From Brotaphodocola faecis (lineage in GTDB: Bacteria; Bacillota; Clostridia; Lachnospirales; Lachnospiraceae): a DNA stretch of 64,000 bases. Position numbers and translations under genes: made by a program. The notes beneath the pieces are model-generated. The model was given only the letters and a program-made list of their open reading frames with translations. It searched no databases and was not told where the DNA came from. This document shows positions 1-8,120 of the stretch, piece by piece (position 1 is the first letter of the stretch; each line of letters starts with the position of its first letter). The stretch spans positions 78,733 to 142,732 of the forward strand of contig NZ_JBBMFJ010000004.1 of the NCBI RefSeq assembly GCF_040096075.1. The letters run 5' to 3'.

Positions 1-1
1 C

Positions 2-337
2 AACATTTTACAGGCAACCTATGAGGCTATGCGGCAGGCCATTGCCGGACTTTCCGTGCAGCCGGATTTACTGTTGAATGATGCTGTAACGATTCCGGGT
101 GTGGCAATCAACCAGGTTCCGATCATCAAGGGCGATGCCAAGAGCGTTTCCATTGCGGCGGCCAGCATCCTGGCCAAGGTAACCAGGGATCACATGATGG
201 TCGAGTATGATACCCTGTTCCCGGAGTACGGATTCGCAAAGCATAAGGGATATGGAACCGCAGCGCATATTGCGGCATTGAAAGAATTTGGGCCGACACC
301 GATTCATAGAAGAAGCTTTATCAAGAACTTTGTGTAG
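2..337 (+). CDS. rnhB: Ribonuclease HII, C-terminal part (5' end outside window)
   Basis: RNase HII cleaves the RNA strand of RNA/DNA hybrids and initiates removal of single ribonucleotides misincorporated in DNA. The reading frame is open from base 2, so the start lies upstream of the window. The visible 111 residues hold the conserved middle and end of the family: a DAV-IP stretch that carries a metal-binding Asp, then IIKGDAKS, SIAAASILAKVTRD and the HKGYGT motif. The protein ends with RRSFIKNFV, a usual type of C-terminus. The next gene, yraN, begins 73 bp downstream on the same strand, a frequent neighbour of rnhB in Firmicutes. The N-terminal DEAGRG-type motif cannot be checked here. 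Confidence 0.93.
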   Translation, partial: NILQATYEAMRQAIAGLSVQPDLLLNDAVTIPGVAINQVPIIKGDAKSVSIAAASILAKVTRDHMMVEYDTLFPEYGFAKHKGYGTAAHIAALKEFGPTPIHRRSFIKNFV

Positions 338-410
338 AAGTAAAACTGCGAACAGAAAATATTTTGGGGAAACAATGCAGCGTGCAGACAGAAAGAAAGC
401 ACAGGTGTGA

Positions 411-767
411 ATGGATAACAAACAGAACAAACGGGAGACCGGAATCCGGAAAGAAGAACTGGCAGCAGAATTTCTGACCCGCCAGGGCGTGAAAATTCTG
501 GAGCGGAATTTTAGATGCCGCCAGGGTGAGATCGACCTGATCGGGCGGGATGGGCGTTATCTGGTGTTTTTTGAGGTGAAGTACCGGAAAACAGCCCGGA
601 ATGGTATGCCGGCAGAGGCGGTGGGCTATGTAAAGCAGCAGCGGATCCGCTATACGGCGCAGTTCTATCTCTACAGCCGCCGTTACCCGGAGGACATGCC
701 GTGCCGGTTTGATGTGGTGAGCATTCTGGGAGATCAGATTACCTGGATCCGGGACGCGTTTTGTTGA
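411..767 (+). CDS. yraN: YraN/UPF0102 family endonuclease-like protein
   Basis: This 118-residue protein has the usual length of the YraN (UPF0102) family. The family has a restriction-endonuclease-like fold and is often found next to rnhB or DNA processing genes; its cellular role is not firmly established. The sequence shows the family signature: G-x-x-x-E-x-x-A-A-x-F-L near the start, then RNFRCRQGEIDLIGRDG and VFFEVKYRKT, which supply the Glu, Asp and Glu-x-Lys residues expected for a PD-(D/E)XK-type metal site. The ribosome binding site is weak (AGGTGTGA just before the ATG). The gene follows rnhB closely and is followed by a MITE insertion that separates it from pgeF. Confidence 0.9.
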   Translation: MDNKQNKRETGIRKEELAAEFLTRQGVKILERNFRCRQGEIDLIGRDGRYLVFFEVKYRKTARNGMPAEAVGYVKQQRIRYTAQFYLYSRRYPEDMPCRFDVVSILGDQITWIRDAFC

Positions 768-854
768 GATTGGCGCAGAAGAACGCATTTTGGAGACGAA
801 AATGAAAATCGTCAGCCTGAATGTGGTGCGACAACTGGTATTGTATGTGTATTG

Positions 855-987
855 GTAACTGTTCAGTAGGTCTGCGCATTCACTGCGCTGACCGTATGAA
901 AACATGGGCTTGCAGGCAAAAATCCCATTGCCGAAGGCAATTTTCAATGGATTTTTGCCCGTAACTGTGAGGGTACTGAACAGTTAT
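855..987 (+). mobile_element. 133-bp MITE, copy 1, with 8-bp target duplication
   Basis: This non-coding element is almost identical to 32347-32479 (131 of 133 bases by eye; the differences are one C/A in the central loop and the last base, T here and C there). The left end reads GTAACTGTTCAGTA and the right end is its inverted complement, with a T as the last base. The 8 bp GTGTATTG stand directly before (847-854) and after (988-995), a perfect target duplication. Inside, 915-930 and 945-959 form a hairpin arm pair (GGCAAAAATCC against GGATTTTTGCC, extended with one bulge). There is no transposase. The GTAA ends and 8-bp duplication match the IS66 family in type, so mobilisation in trans by such an element is inferred. 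Confidence 0.88.
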
Positions 988-1042
988 GTGTATTGAAAAA
1001 AGAAAATCAGGAAGAATTGGAAACAAAAAGGAGAGGACACAG

Positions 1043-1942
1043 ATGGAGCAGAAAGCATGGATTCGCAAGCGAAGTGATGTGACAGCGGAAAATCAGACAG
1101 GTATGAAACATTCTGCAAATCGGGGAATCGAAATCCGTGAGAAAAATGGCGTCACCTATCTGGCTTTTCCGGCTCTGGATGCCACCGGCCTGGTAAGCCA
1201 TGCCTTTTCCACCCGCCACGGCGGTGTCAGCGAGGGCGTGTTCTCCACCATGAATTTCAGTTTTACCCGGAATGATGATCCGGAGCACGTTCTGGAGAAT
1301 TACCGCCGCATGGCAGCAGTTCTGGGAACCGATGCGGAAAAGATGGTCCTTTCCTACCAGACCCATACCACCAATGTCCGCAAAGTGACAGAGGAAGACG
1401 CAGGAAAGGGCATTGTAAAAGAGAGGGAGTACCAGGATGTAGACGGCCTGATCACCAATATTCCGGGTATCACACTGGTGACCTTTTACGCGGACTGTGT
1501 GCCGCTGTATTTTGTGGATCCGGTCCACAAGGCCATTGGCCTGTCCCACTCTGGCTGGAGGGGCACGGTGCACCGCATGGGAAAAGCCACACTGGAAGCC
1601 ATGAACCGGGAATACGGAACGAATCCGGCAGATGTCATTGCCTGCATCGGGCCGAGCATCTGCCAGGACTGCTTTGAGGTAGGACCGGAGGTGGCTGCGA
1701 AATTTGCGGATGGTTTTGCAGAGCAGTACCATAAAGACCTGTTTTATCAAAAACCGGACGGAAAATATCAGGTGGATCTGTGGAGAGCGAACCAGATCGT
1801 GCTCCAGGAAGCGGGAATCCCGGAAAATCAGATCCACACAACGGACATCTGTACCCGGTGCAATCCGACCCATCTCTTTTCCCATCGGATCATGGGAACG
1901 GAGCGGGGAAATCTGGCAGCGTTTCTGGTACTGAGAGAATAG
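1043..1942 (+). CDS. pgeF: Purine nucleoside phosphorylase / peptidoglycan editing factor, YfiH family
   Basis: This is a YfiH (DUF152, multicopper polyphenol oxidoreductase-like fold) protein of 299 residues. Members have been described as zinc-dependent purine nucleoside phosphorylases/adenosine deaminases and as factors that remove mis-incorporated L-Ser from peptidoglycan precursors. Visible motifs are STRHGGVSEG, the YADCVPLYF stretch with the metal-binding Cys, HSGWRGT with the metal His, and IGPSICQDCFEVG. The ATG at 1043 is chosen because AAGGAGAGG lies 6 bp before it. The frame is open further upstream to 986, but that start is created inside the MITE end and has no ribosome binding site. 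The N-terminus is about 40 residues longer than the compact family members. The gene converges on prs. Confidence 0.9.
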   Translation: MEQKAWIRKRSDVTAENQTGMKHSANRGIEIREKNGVTYLAFPALDATGLVSHAFSTRHGGVSEGVFSTMNFSFTRNDDPEHVLENYRRMAAVLGTDAEKMVLSYQTHTTNVRKVTEEDAGKGIVKEREYQDVDGLITNIPGITLVTFYADCVPLYFVDPVHKAIGLSHSGWRGTVHRMGKATLEAMNREYGTNPADVIACIGPSICQDCFEVGPEVAAKFADGFAEQYHKDLFYQKPDGKYQVDLWRANQIVLQEAGIPENQIHTTDICTRCNPTHLFSHRIMGTERGNLAAFLVLRE

Positions 1943-2029
1943 GATTCATAGAAGGGCGAAGGCCTGGCGAGAGAATGAGAAAATCTGCCGTGCCGGACTG
2001 CCTTTGAAAGGATGAAAATAGCATCAGAC

Positions 2030-2078
2030 AAAAAGAGCTTCACACAGCTGATCATATACTGTGCGAAGCTCTTTTTTT
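2030..2078. terminator. Bidirectional terminator between pgeF and prs
   Basis: The arms GAGCTTCACACAG and CTGTGCGAAGCTC pair with one mismatch. An A run precedes the left arm and a T run follows the right arm, so the structure can end transcription of both converging genes. Confidence 0.85.
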
Positions 2079-2100
2079 ACATATGGTATTACATAAAAAT

Positions 2101-3309
2101 TTACCGGATAGTCTGATAATAATCGTATCCGTCTGCCTGATAGCGTTTTACCAGCTTCTGGATCTTCTCGGTCGGAGACAGGGCAGCGCCGATGGAGACA
2201 TCATGGTTGAAGGAGTTGATGATGGCTGCCAGGTATTTGCTCATGTCGGCTTCCAGATACCACTCACGCTCTAACAGCTCTTTCGGACGGTAGTTTAAGT
2301 TGGTAGTGATGACATAGTCAATGTAGCCGTTCTGATAGTACTGGTCGAATTTCTCCAGGCCGCTGGTGAACAGGCCGAAGGTGCAGCAGATGATGACTTT
2401 CTCTGCCTTACGGTCTTTTAATTCTCTGGCGGTGTCTAACATACTCTCGCCGGATGCGATCATGTCGTCGATGATGAGAACCGTCTTTCCTTCTACGGAA
2501 GTACCCAGGAACTCATGAGCCACGATCGGGTTGCGTCCATCGATAACTCTGGAGTAGTCGCGGCGCTTGTAGAACATACCCATGTCAACACCCAGGTTAT
2601 TAGCCAGGTATACGGCACGGTTCATGGCGCCCTCATCCGGGCTGATGATCATCAAGTGGTCTTTGTCAATTTTTAAGGAAGTGTCATGGGTGAACAGCGC
2701 CTTTACAAACTGGTAAGTCGGCATGAAGTTATCGAAACCGCTTAACGGGATGGCGTTCTGCACACGCGGGTCGTGGGCGTCAAAGGTGATGATATTGGAA
2801 ACGCCCATGGAGATCAGCTCCTCCAGTGCCATGGCGCAGTCCAGGGACTCACGTTTGGTACGCTTGTGCTGACGTCCTTCATATAAGAAGGGCATAACAA
2901 CGTTGACACGGTGCGCGGTAGCTACGGAAGCACCGATGATGCGTTTTAAGTCCTGAAAATGGTCATCCGGGGACATGTGATTGGTGTAGCCGCATACGCT
3001 GTATGGGATGCTGTAGTTGGTTACATCCACCATTGCGAACAGATCCGCGCCGCGGACAGATTCGTTGATGACAGCCTTTGCCTCACCAGAACCGAAACGC
3101 GGGCACTTGCAGTCCAGAAGATAGGAATCCACATCGTAGCCGCGGTAGTTTAAATCCTGCTGGCGGCGAAGCAGCTCCTCAGTATCGTTGCGGCGGAAGG
3201 TAACAATATGATCGTTTACCTTGGTTGCCAGATCCTTAGAGCTTTCCAGGGCAGCGAGTTTTAACGGCGCTACCGGTAAAATGTCATTAAACACATAGTT
3301 GTTAGCCAT
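2101..3309 (-). CDS. prs: Ribose-phosphate pyrophosphokinase, long form
   Basis: The enzyme makes PRPP from ribose 5-phosphate and ATP for purine, pyrimidine, histidine and tryptophan synthesis. Read on the minus strand from the ATG at 3307-3309, which has AAGGAG 9 bp before it, it has 402 residues; the usual bacterial Prs has about 315. The frame is open further upstream, but that part has no ribosome binding site. The catalytic flexible loop region (around EGRQHKRTKRES), the FDAHDPRVQN segment, the SPDEGAMNRA stretch and the PRPP-binding loop VLIIDDMIASGES are all present. The extra length is about 50 residues at the N-terminus plus a longer C-terminus. It is a lone minus-strand gene with terminators on its 3' side. 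A paralogue of usual length elsewhere in the genome is possible. Confidence 0.88.
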   Translation of the reverse strand: MANNYVFNDILPVAPLKLAALESSKDLATKVNDHIVTFRRNDTEELLRRQQDLNYRGYDVDSYLLDCKCPRFGSGEAKAVINESVRGADLFAMVDVTNYSIPYSVCGYTNHMSPDDHFQDLKRIIGASVATAHRVNVVMPFLYEGRQHKRTKRESLDCAMALEELISMGVSNIITFDAHDPRVQNAIPLSGFDNFMPTYQFVKALFTHDTSLKIDKDHLMIISPDEGAMNRAVYLANNLGVDMGMFYKRRDYSRVIDGRNPIVAHEFLGTSVEGKTVLIIDDMIASGESMLDTARELKDRKAEKVIICCTFGLFTSGLEKFDQYYQNGYIDYVITTNLNYRPKELLEREWYLEADMSKYLAAIINSFNHDVSIGAALSPTEKIQKLVKRYQADGYDYYQTIR

Positions 3310-3458
3310 TGGTACATACTCCTTCAGGTAGAATATTGAAACGTTATAATCCATCATATTTATATCCTTAAAAAATGGAAGCGTCAAGAGTCTTGGGGGA
3401 TTTTGTAAAAAAATACAAAAAAACAGGTAAAACTGGCGAAAACCAGGGGCCGATTGCT

Positions 3459-3487
3459 TTGACAAAGAAAGGGAATCTTGTTATGAT
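3459..3487 (+). promoter_or_regulatory. Promoter for the DUF512-der-plsY-gpsA operon
   Basis: TTGACA (3459-3464) and TATGAT (3482-3487) are separated by 17 bp, a near-consensus housekeeping promoter about 28 bp before the first start codon. Confidence 0.75.
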
Positions 3488-3514
3488 GAAAGGAGTGCAG
3501 ATGGAGGGGAACCA

Positions 3515-4933
3515 ATGTCAGAACAGATCCCGGAAATTTGCGAGAAAGGAATATCTATGAAGAAACAAAAAGGACATCTGATAAAATCCGTTGATCCGGG
3601 CTCTATTGCAGAGGAACTGGAGTTGGAGCCAGGCGACCGCCTGCTTACGATCAATGGAAATGAAGTGGAAGATATCTTTGATTATGAATATTATGTAGAC
3701 AGCGAAAGCATGGTCATGCTGGTGGAAAAGGCAGACGGCGAGCAGTGGGAGCTGGAGATTGAAAATGAGTATCAGGACCTGGGCATCACCTTTGAGAATG
3801 GCCTTATGAGTGATTACAAATCCTGCAGCAACAAGTGCATTTTCTGTTTCATCGACCAGATGCCGCCAGGCATGCGCGAAACCCTTTATTTTAAGGACGA
3901 TGACTCCCGTCTTTCCTTCCTGCAGGGAAACTACGTGACCCTGACCAACATGAAGGAGCACGACATCCAGCGTATCATTGATTTCAAACTGGCGCCCATC
4001 AACATTTCCGTGCATACCACGAACCCGAAGCTGCGCTGCGAGATGCTGCACAACCGCTTTGCCGGAGAGGCCTTAAAGAAGATCGACCGGCTCTGTGAGG
4101 CAGAAATTCCCATGAACGGCCAGATCGTGCTGTGCAAGGGTGTGAACGACCGGGAGGAACTGGACCATACCATCCGGGATATGACGAAGTATCTTCCGTA
4201 TATGCAGAGTGCTTCCGTGGTGCCGGTGGGACTTTCCAAGTACCGGGACGGCCTGTATCCATTAAAGCCGTTTGAAAAAGAAGACGCGGAGAGTGCCATT
4301 GACATCATTGAGAAGTGGCAGAAGATCGTGTATGAACAGTATGGCATCCATTTCATCCATGCCAGTGATGAATTCTATATCCTGGCGGAGCGGGAACTCC
4401 CGGAAACCGAGCGTTATGACGGCTTCCCGCAGCTGGAAAACGGTGTGGGCATGCTGCGGCTTCTGGACACCGAGGTAACCGAAGCGCTGGAGACGCTGCC
4501 GGAGGATCTGAAGGTAAAAGAGGAGACTCTGTCCATTGCCACCGGCAGACTGGCGTATCCGTATCTGCGCAGACAGCTTGACAAGATCGAGGCAAAGTTC
4601 CCGCAGAAAAAGGTACACCTCTATGCCATTCGCAATGACTTCTTCGGAGAGAGCATTACCGTGGCCGGACTCATTACCGGTCAGGATTTAAAGAAGCAGA
4701 TGTCGGTGGTGCCGCTGGGCGAGCGCCTGCTGCTTCCTATCTGCATGTTCCGCAGCGGCGAGGAGGTATTCCTGGACGACCTCACCCGCACCGATGTGCA
4801 AAACGCTTTACAAGTTCCGGTGAATATTGTAAAATCAAGCGGTCAGGATCTGGTGGATGCCGTTCTTGGCCTGGAAGAAGAACAAGATACCGTCTATGAC
4901 GGATATGAGTTAAAGGAGATCACACATGAGTAA
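3515..4933 (+). CDS. Radical SAM protein with PDZ and DUF512 domains
   Basis: A 472-residue protein with a PDZ-like domain at the N-terminus (GSIAEELELEPGDRLLTINGNEV), a radical SAM core and a C-terminal DUF512 region. The iron-sulfur motif is CSNKCIFCFID, i.e. Cys-x3-Cys-x2-Cys. The substrate of the family is not known to me. Two starts are plausible: the ATG at 3515 with GGAGGGG 5 bp before it, and an ATG at 3557 with AAAGGA before it, which matches where homologues usually begin. It overlaps der by 8 bp and precedes der, plsY and gpsA, so it belongs to the same transcript. Its constant company with the ribosome assembly GTPase Der suggests, but does not show, a role in translation. Confidence 0.87.
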   Translation: MSEQIPEICEKGISMKKQKGHLIKSVDPGSIAEELELEPGDRLLTINGNEVEDIFDYEYYVDSESMVMLVEKADGEQWELEIENEYQDLGITFENGLMSDYKSCSNKCIFCFIDQMPPGMRETLYFKDDDSRLSFLQGNYVTLTNMKEHDIQRIIDFKLAPINISVHTTNPKLRCEMLHNRFAGEALKKIDRLCEAEIPMNGQIVLCKGVNDREELDHTIRDMTKYLPYMQSASVVPVGLSKYRDGLYPLKPFEKEDAESAIDIIEKWQKIVYEQYGIHFIHASDEFYILAERELPETERYDGFPQLENGVGMLRLLDTEVTEALETLPEDLKVKEETLSIATGRLAYPYLRRQLDKIEAKFPQKKVHLYAIRNDFFGESITVAGLITGQDLKKQMSVVPLGERLLLPICMFRSGEEVFLDDLTRTDVQNALQVPVNIVKSSGQDLVDAVLGLEEEQDTVYDGYELKEITHE

Positions 4934-6254
4934 ACCAATCGTTGCCATTGTAGGGCGCCCGAACGTTGGAAAGTCTACCCTGTTCAATGTACTGGCGGGG
5001 GAGACCATCTCCATCGTAAAGGATACGCCTGGAGTAACCAGAGACCGTATTTACGCGGACTGTACCTGGCTGAACATGAACTTTACCCTGGTGGATACCG
5101 GCGGTATTGAGCCGGACAGCCGCGATATCATCCTGTCCCAGATGCGGGAACAGGCACAGATCGCCATTGACACCGCAGACGTCATCATCTTTATCGTGGA
5201 TGTGCGTCAGGGGCTGCAGGATTCCGACTCCAAGGTTGCGGACATGCTCCGCAAATCCGGAAAGCCGGTGGTTCTGGCAGTCAACAAGGTAGACAGCATC
5301 CAGAAATTCGGAAATGATGTCTACGAGTTCTATAACCTGGGAATCGGGGATCCGATCCCGGTATCCGCAGCTTCCCGTCTGGGAATCGGTGACCTGTTAG
5401 ACGAAGTGTCCAAGCATTTCACCCTGGAACAGTTAGAGGAAGAGGAGGATGACCGCCCGAAGGTAGCCATCATCGGAAAACCGAACGTAGGTAAATCTTC
5501 TATTATTAATAAGCTGTTAGGTGAGAACCGCGTGATCGTTTCCAACATTGCCGGAACGACCCGTGACGCGGTCGATACCGAGGTGGTATACAACGGAACT
5601 GAGTATATCTTCATCGATACCGCGGGCCTGCGCCGCAAGAGCAAGATCAAAGAAGACCTGGAGCGCTACAGCATCATCCGTACCGTCTCTGCTGTAGAGC
5701 GTGCGGATGTGGTCATTCTGGTCATTGACGCCACTGAGGGCGTGACCGAGCAGGACGCGAAGATCGCAGGCATTGCCCATGACCGCGGCAAGGGAATCAT
5801 TGTTGCAGTCAACAAGTGGGATGCCATCGAAAAGAATGACAAGACCATCTACGAGTTCACCAGAAAGATCAAGGATACCCTGTCCTTCATGCAGTATGCT
5901 GAGATGGTATTCATCTCTGCCGTAACCGGACAGCGTATGAACAAGATGTTTGAGCTCATCGACATGGTGCGTGAGAACCAGACCATGCGTATTGCTACCG
6001 GCGTGCTGAACGAAATCATGACGGAAGCCGTTGCCATGCAGCAGCCGCCGTCTGACAAAGGCAAACGTCTGAAGCTGTACTACATGACCCAGGTAGCGGT
6101 AAAGCCGCCGACCTTCGTTATTTTCGTAAACGACAAAGAACTGATGCATTTCTCTTATGTGAGATACTTAGAGAACCGGATCCGCGAATCCTTTGGATTT
6201 AAGGGTACGGCCCTGAAGTTCCTGATTCGTGAAAGGAATGGAAAGGAGGACTAA
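4926..6254 (+). CDS. der: Ribosome biogenesis GTPase Der (EngA)
   Basis: Der is an essential GTPase with two tandem G domains that helps assemble the 50S subunit. The 442-residue length is normal. The first G domain has the P-loop GRPNVGKST and DTGGIE, and the second has GKPNVGKSS and DTAGLRRKSKI; NKVD and NKWD are the guanine-specificity motifs. The C-terminal KH-like domain contains QQPPSDKGKRLKLYY. AAGGAGATC precedes the ATG, which lies within the end of the radical SAM gene. The stop codon overlaps the plsY start by one base (TAATG), which indicates translational coupling. Confidence 0.98.
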   Translation: MSKPIVAIVGRPNVGKSTLFNVLAGETISIVKDTPGVTRDRIYADCTWLNMNFTLVDTGGIEPDSRDIILSQMREQAQIAIDTADVIIFIVDVRQGLQDSDSKVADMLRKSGKPVVLAVNKVDSIQKFGNDVYEFYNLGIGDPIPVSAASRLGIGDLLDEVSKHFTLEQLEEEEDDRPKVAIIGKPNVGKSSIINKLLGENRVIVSNIAGTTRDAVDTEVVYNGTEYIFIDTAGLRRKSKIKEDLERYSIIRTVSAVERADVVILVIDATEGVTEQDAKIAGIAHDRGKGIIVAVNKWDAIEKNDKTIYEFTRKIKDTLSFMQYAEMVFISAVTGQRMNKMFELIDMVRENQTMRIATGVLNEIMTEAVAMQQPPSDKGKRLKLYYMTQVAVKPPTFVIFVNDKELMHFSYVRYLENRIRESFGFKGTALKFLIRERNGKED

Positions 6255-6889
6255 TGGAGCGAGCACTTTGTCTGGTAATGGGATATGTGTTTGGCCTGTT
6301 TCAGACCGGTTACATCTACAGCAGATCGAAACATATGGATATCCGCAATTACGGAAGCGGCAATTCCGGCAGTACCAATGTCCTTCGTGTCATGGGAAAG
6401 AAAGCGGGACTGATCGTATTTTTAGGTGACGCGGGCAAGACGATCATTGCCTGCCTGCTGACCCGTCTTTTGTTCCGCAGCCAGCCGGAGCTTCTGTATG
6501 TGTACCTGCTCTACACCGGATTTGGCGTGATCCTGGGACATAACTTCCCGTTTTACATGGGATTTAAGGGCGGAAAGGGCATTGCAGCCTCCGCAGGGCT
6601 TCTGGCTTCCACAGACTGGCGCGTGATGCTGGTATGTCTGGTGGTATTTGTGGCAGCAGTGGCCATCACCCGTTATGTCTCCCTGGGCTCCATCCTGGTG
6701 ATGATCTGTTTCTTTATCGGTATGGTGTTTTGCGGCTGGCGCGGTGATTTTGGCATTGCGGCAGCGCATCTGACAGAATTTTATGTGCTGGCGGGCCTGA
6801 TCTCCGCTATGGGAATCTGGCGCCACCATGCCAACATCAAACGACTGTTAAGCGGCACAGAGAATAAGCTGGGTGCCAGAAAGGAATAA
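6254..6889 (+). CDS. plsY: Acyl-phosphate:glycerol-3-phosphate acyltransferase PlsY
   Basis: PlsY is the membrane enzyme that transfers an acyl group from acyl phosphate to glycerol 3-phosphate, the first acylation of phospholipid synthesis. The 211-residue protein begins with a membrane segment and has several hydrophobic helices. It carries three conserved regions: the RNYGSGNSGSTNVLRVMGKK segment, the HNFPFYMGFKGGKGIA segment and the later WRHHANIKRLLSGTE segment. The ATG shares a base with the der stop codon. The partner enzyme that makes its substrate, GpsA, is encoded immediately downstream, so the pair supplies and uses glycerol 3-phosphate. Confidence 0.96.
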   Translation: MERALCLVMGYVFGLFQTGYIYSRSKHMDIRNYGSGNSGSTNVLRVMGKKAGLIVFLGDAGKTIIACLLTRLLFRSQPELLYVYLLYTGFGVILGHNFPFYMGFKGGKGIAASAGLLASTDWRVMLVCLVVFVAAVAITRYVSLGSILVMICFFIGMVFCGWRGDFGIAAAHLTEFYVLAGLISAMGIWRHHANIKRLLSGTENKLGARKE

Positions 6890-6893
6890 ACCT

Positions 6894-7898
6894 ATGGCAA
6901 ATGTGGGCGTAATTGGCGCGGGAAGCTGGGGAACCGCCCTGGCCTTCCTGCTTCACGAGAACGGTCACCAGGTGACGGAGTGGTCTGTTTTTGAGAAGGA
7001 CGTAGAGAGTCTGCGGACGGGGCGCCGCTTAAAGACTCTTCCGGATCTGGTGCTCCCGGACGATATGGAGTTTACCTCCGATCTGGAACTGGCTATGAAA
7101 GATAAGGATCTTCTGGTGATGGCGGTTCCTTCCATTTATGTACGGGAGACCGCGCAGAAGATGAACCCCTTTTTAAAAGAAGGACAGCTGGTGGTCAATG
7201 TGGCAAAGGGCATCGAGGAGTCAACCCTCATGACCCTGACGGACATTCTGGAGGAAGAGCTTCCCGGGGCTGATGTGGCAGTCCTTTCCGGACCGAGCCA
7301 CGCGGAAGAGGTGAGCCGCGGGCTTCCGACGACCTGTGTGGCCGGAGCGAAGACACGGAAAACCGCAGAGAAGATCCAGAACATTTTCATGAGCCCGGTG
7401 TTCCGGGTCTACATCAGCCCGGATATCCTGGGCATTGAGATTGGCGGAGCACTGAAAAATGTCATTGCCCTGGCAGCCGGAATCGCGGACGGACTGGGCT
7501 ACGGCGACAACACCAAGGCAGCCCTGATCACCCGTGGTGTGGCAGAGATCAGCCGCCTTGGCATGGCCATGGGCGGAAAGATGGAAACCTTTGCGGGTCT
7601 GACCGGAATCGGTGACCTGATCGTAACCTGTGCCAGCATGCACAGCCGTAACCGTCGTGCCGGTATCCTCATCGGAAAAGGCTACTCCATGAAGGAGGCC
7701 ATGGATGAGGTGCAGATGGTGGTAGAGGGCGTGTATTCCGCCAAGGCAGGACTGGCCCTGGCAAAGAAGTACGAGGTGTCCATGCCGATCATCGAGGCAG
7801 TCAACGAAGTGCTGTTTGACGGAAAGCCCGCGAAAGAGGCAGTGGCGGATCTGATGCTGCGGGATAAAACCGTGGAAAACAGCAATCTTCCGTGGTAG
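6894..7898 (+). CDS. gpsA: Glycerol-3-phosphate dehydrogenase [NAD(P)+]
   Basis: GpsA reduces dihydroxyacetone phosphate to glycerol 3-phosphate for phospholipid synthesis. The 334-residue protein begins with the nucleotide-binding GAGSWGTALA, and the active-site region GGALKNVIALAAGIADGLGYG (written in two overlapping parts: GGALKNVIAL and IADGLGYG) with its catalytic Lys is present. The ATG at 6894 has AAAGGA before it and follows the plsY stop by 4 bp; an upstream in-frame start at 6873 would overlap plsY and lacks a good site. The stop codon lies inside a short tandem repeat (7888-7933). In many related genomes spoIVA follows directly; here the liv transporter and pfp lie between. Confidence 0.96.
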   Translation: MANVGVIGAGSWGTALAFLLHENGHQVTEWSVFEKDVESLRTGRRLKTLPDLVLPDDMEFTSDLELAMKDKDLLVMAVPSIYVRETAQKMNPFLKEGQLVVNVAKGIEESTLMTLTDILEEELPGADVAVLSGPSHAEEVSRGLPTTCVAGAKTRKTAEKIQNIFMSPVFRVYISPDILGIEIGGALKNVIALAAGIADGLGYGDNTKAALITRGVAEISRLGMAMGGKMETFAGLTGIGDLIVTCASMHSRNRRAGILIGKGYSMKEAMDEVQMVVEGVYSAKAGLALAKKYEVSMPIIEAVNEVLFDGKPAKEAVADLMLRDKTVENSNLPW

Positions 7899-7933
7899 GA
7901 ATTTTCCGTGGCAGGAATTTTCTGGACTGAATT
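7888..7933. repeat. 16-bp imperfect tandem repeat across the gpsA stop codon
   Basis: Two units of TTCCGTGG(T/C)AGGAATT lie head to tail at 7888-7903 and 7904-7919. A degenerate 14-bp third unit follows at 7920-7933, and the start of a fourth (TTCCATGGTGG) after that. The gpsA stop codon is in the first unit. Confidence 0.75.
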
Positions 7934-8020
7934 TTCCATGGTGGAAAGTCTATGAACCGGAGTTTTGAAACAAAATTTCCTAATATTTCACTAAGATTTC
8001 GCTTTAACGCAAGAAAGTTC

Positions 8021-8049
8021 TTGACAAGTGTTTTTGGGACAACTATAAT
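8021..8049 (+). promoter_or_regulatory. livJ promoter
   Basis: TTGACA (8021-8026) and TATAAT (8044-8049), both perfect consensus hexamers, are 17 bp apart. This is the strongest promoter by consensus that I see in the window and fits high expression of a solute-binding protein. Confidence 0.88.
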
Positions 8050-8069
8050 AAGCTCAGCTTTAAGGGCAC

Positions 8070-8093
8070 GGCTTCCTGAAGGTTCAGGAAGCC
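8070..8093 (+). promoter_or_regulatory. Stem-loop in the livJ 5' leader
   Basis: GGCTTCCTGA pairs with TCAGGAAGCC around a 4-base loop, in the leader between promoter and ribosome binding site (AAGAGGAGGA at 8104-8113). No T run follows, so it is more likely an mRNA-stability or regulatory hairpin than a terminator. Confidence 0.6.
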
Positions 8094-8120
8094 TGTTTCA
8101 TTAAGAGGAGGAGAAACATT

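Noticed and set aside
986..1042. Longer pgeF start at 986
   Set aside because: The upstream part lies in the MITE end and its target duplication and has no ribosome binding site; the ATG at 1043 has AAGGAGAGG.
1007..1885. 292-residue open frame on the minus strand
   Set aside because: It overlaps pgeF completely, shows no family motif and is a shadow of GC-rich codon use.
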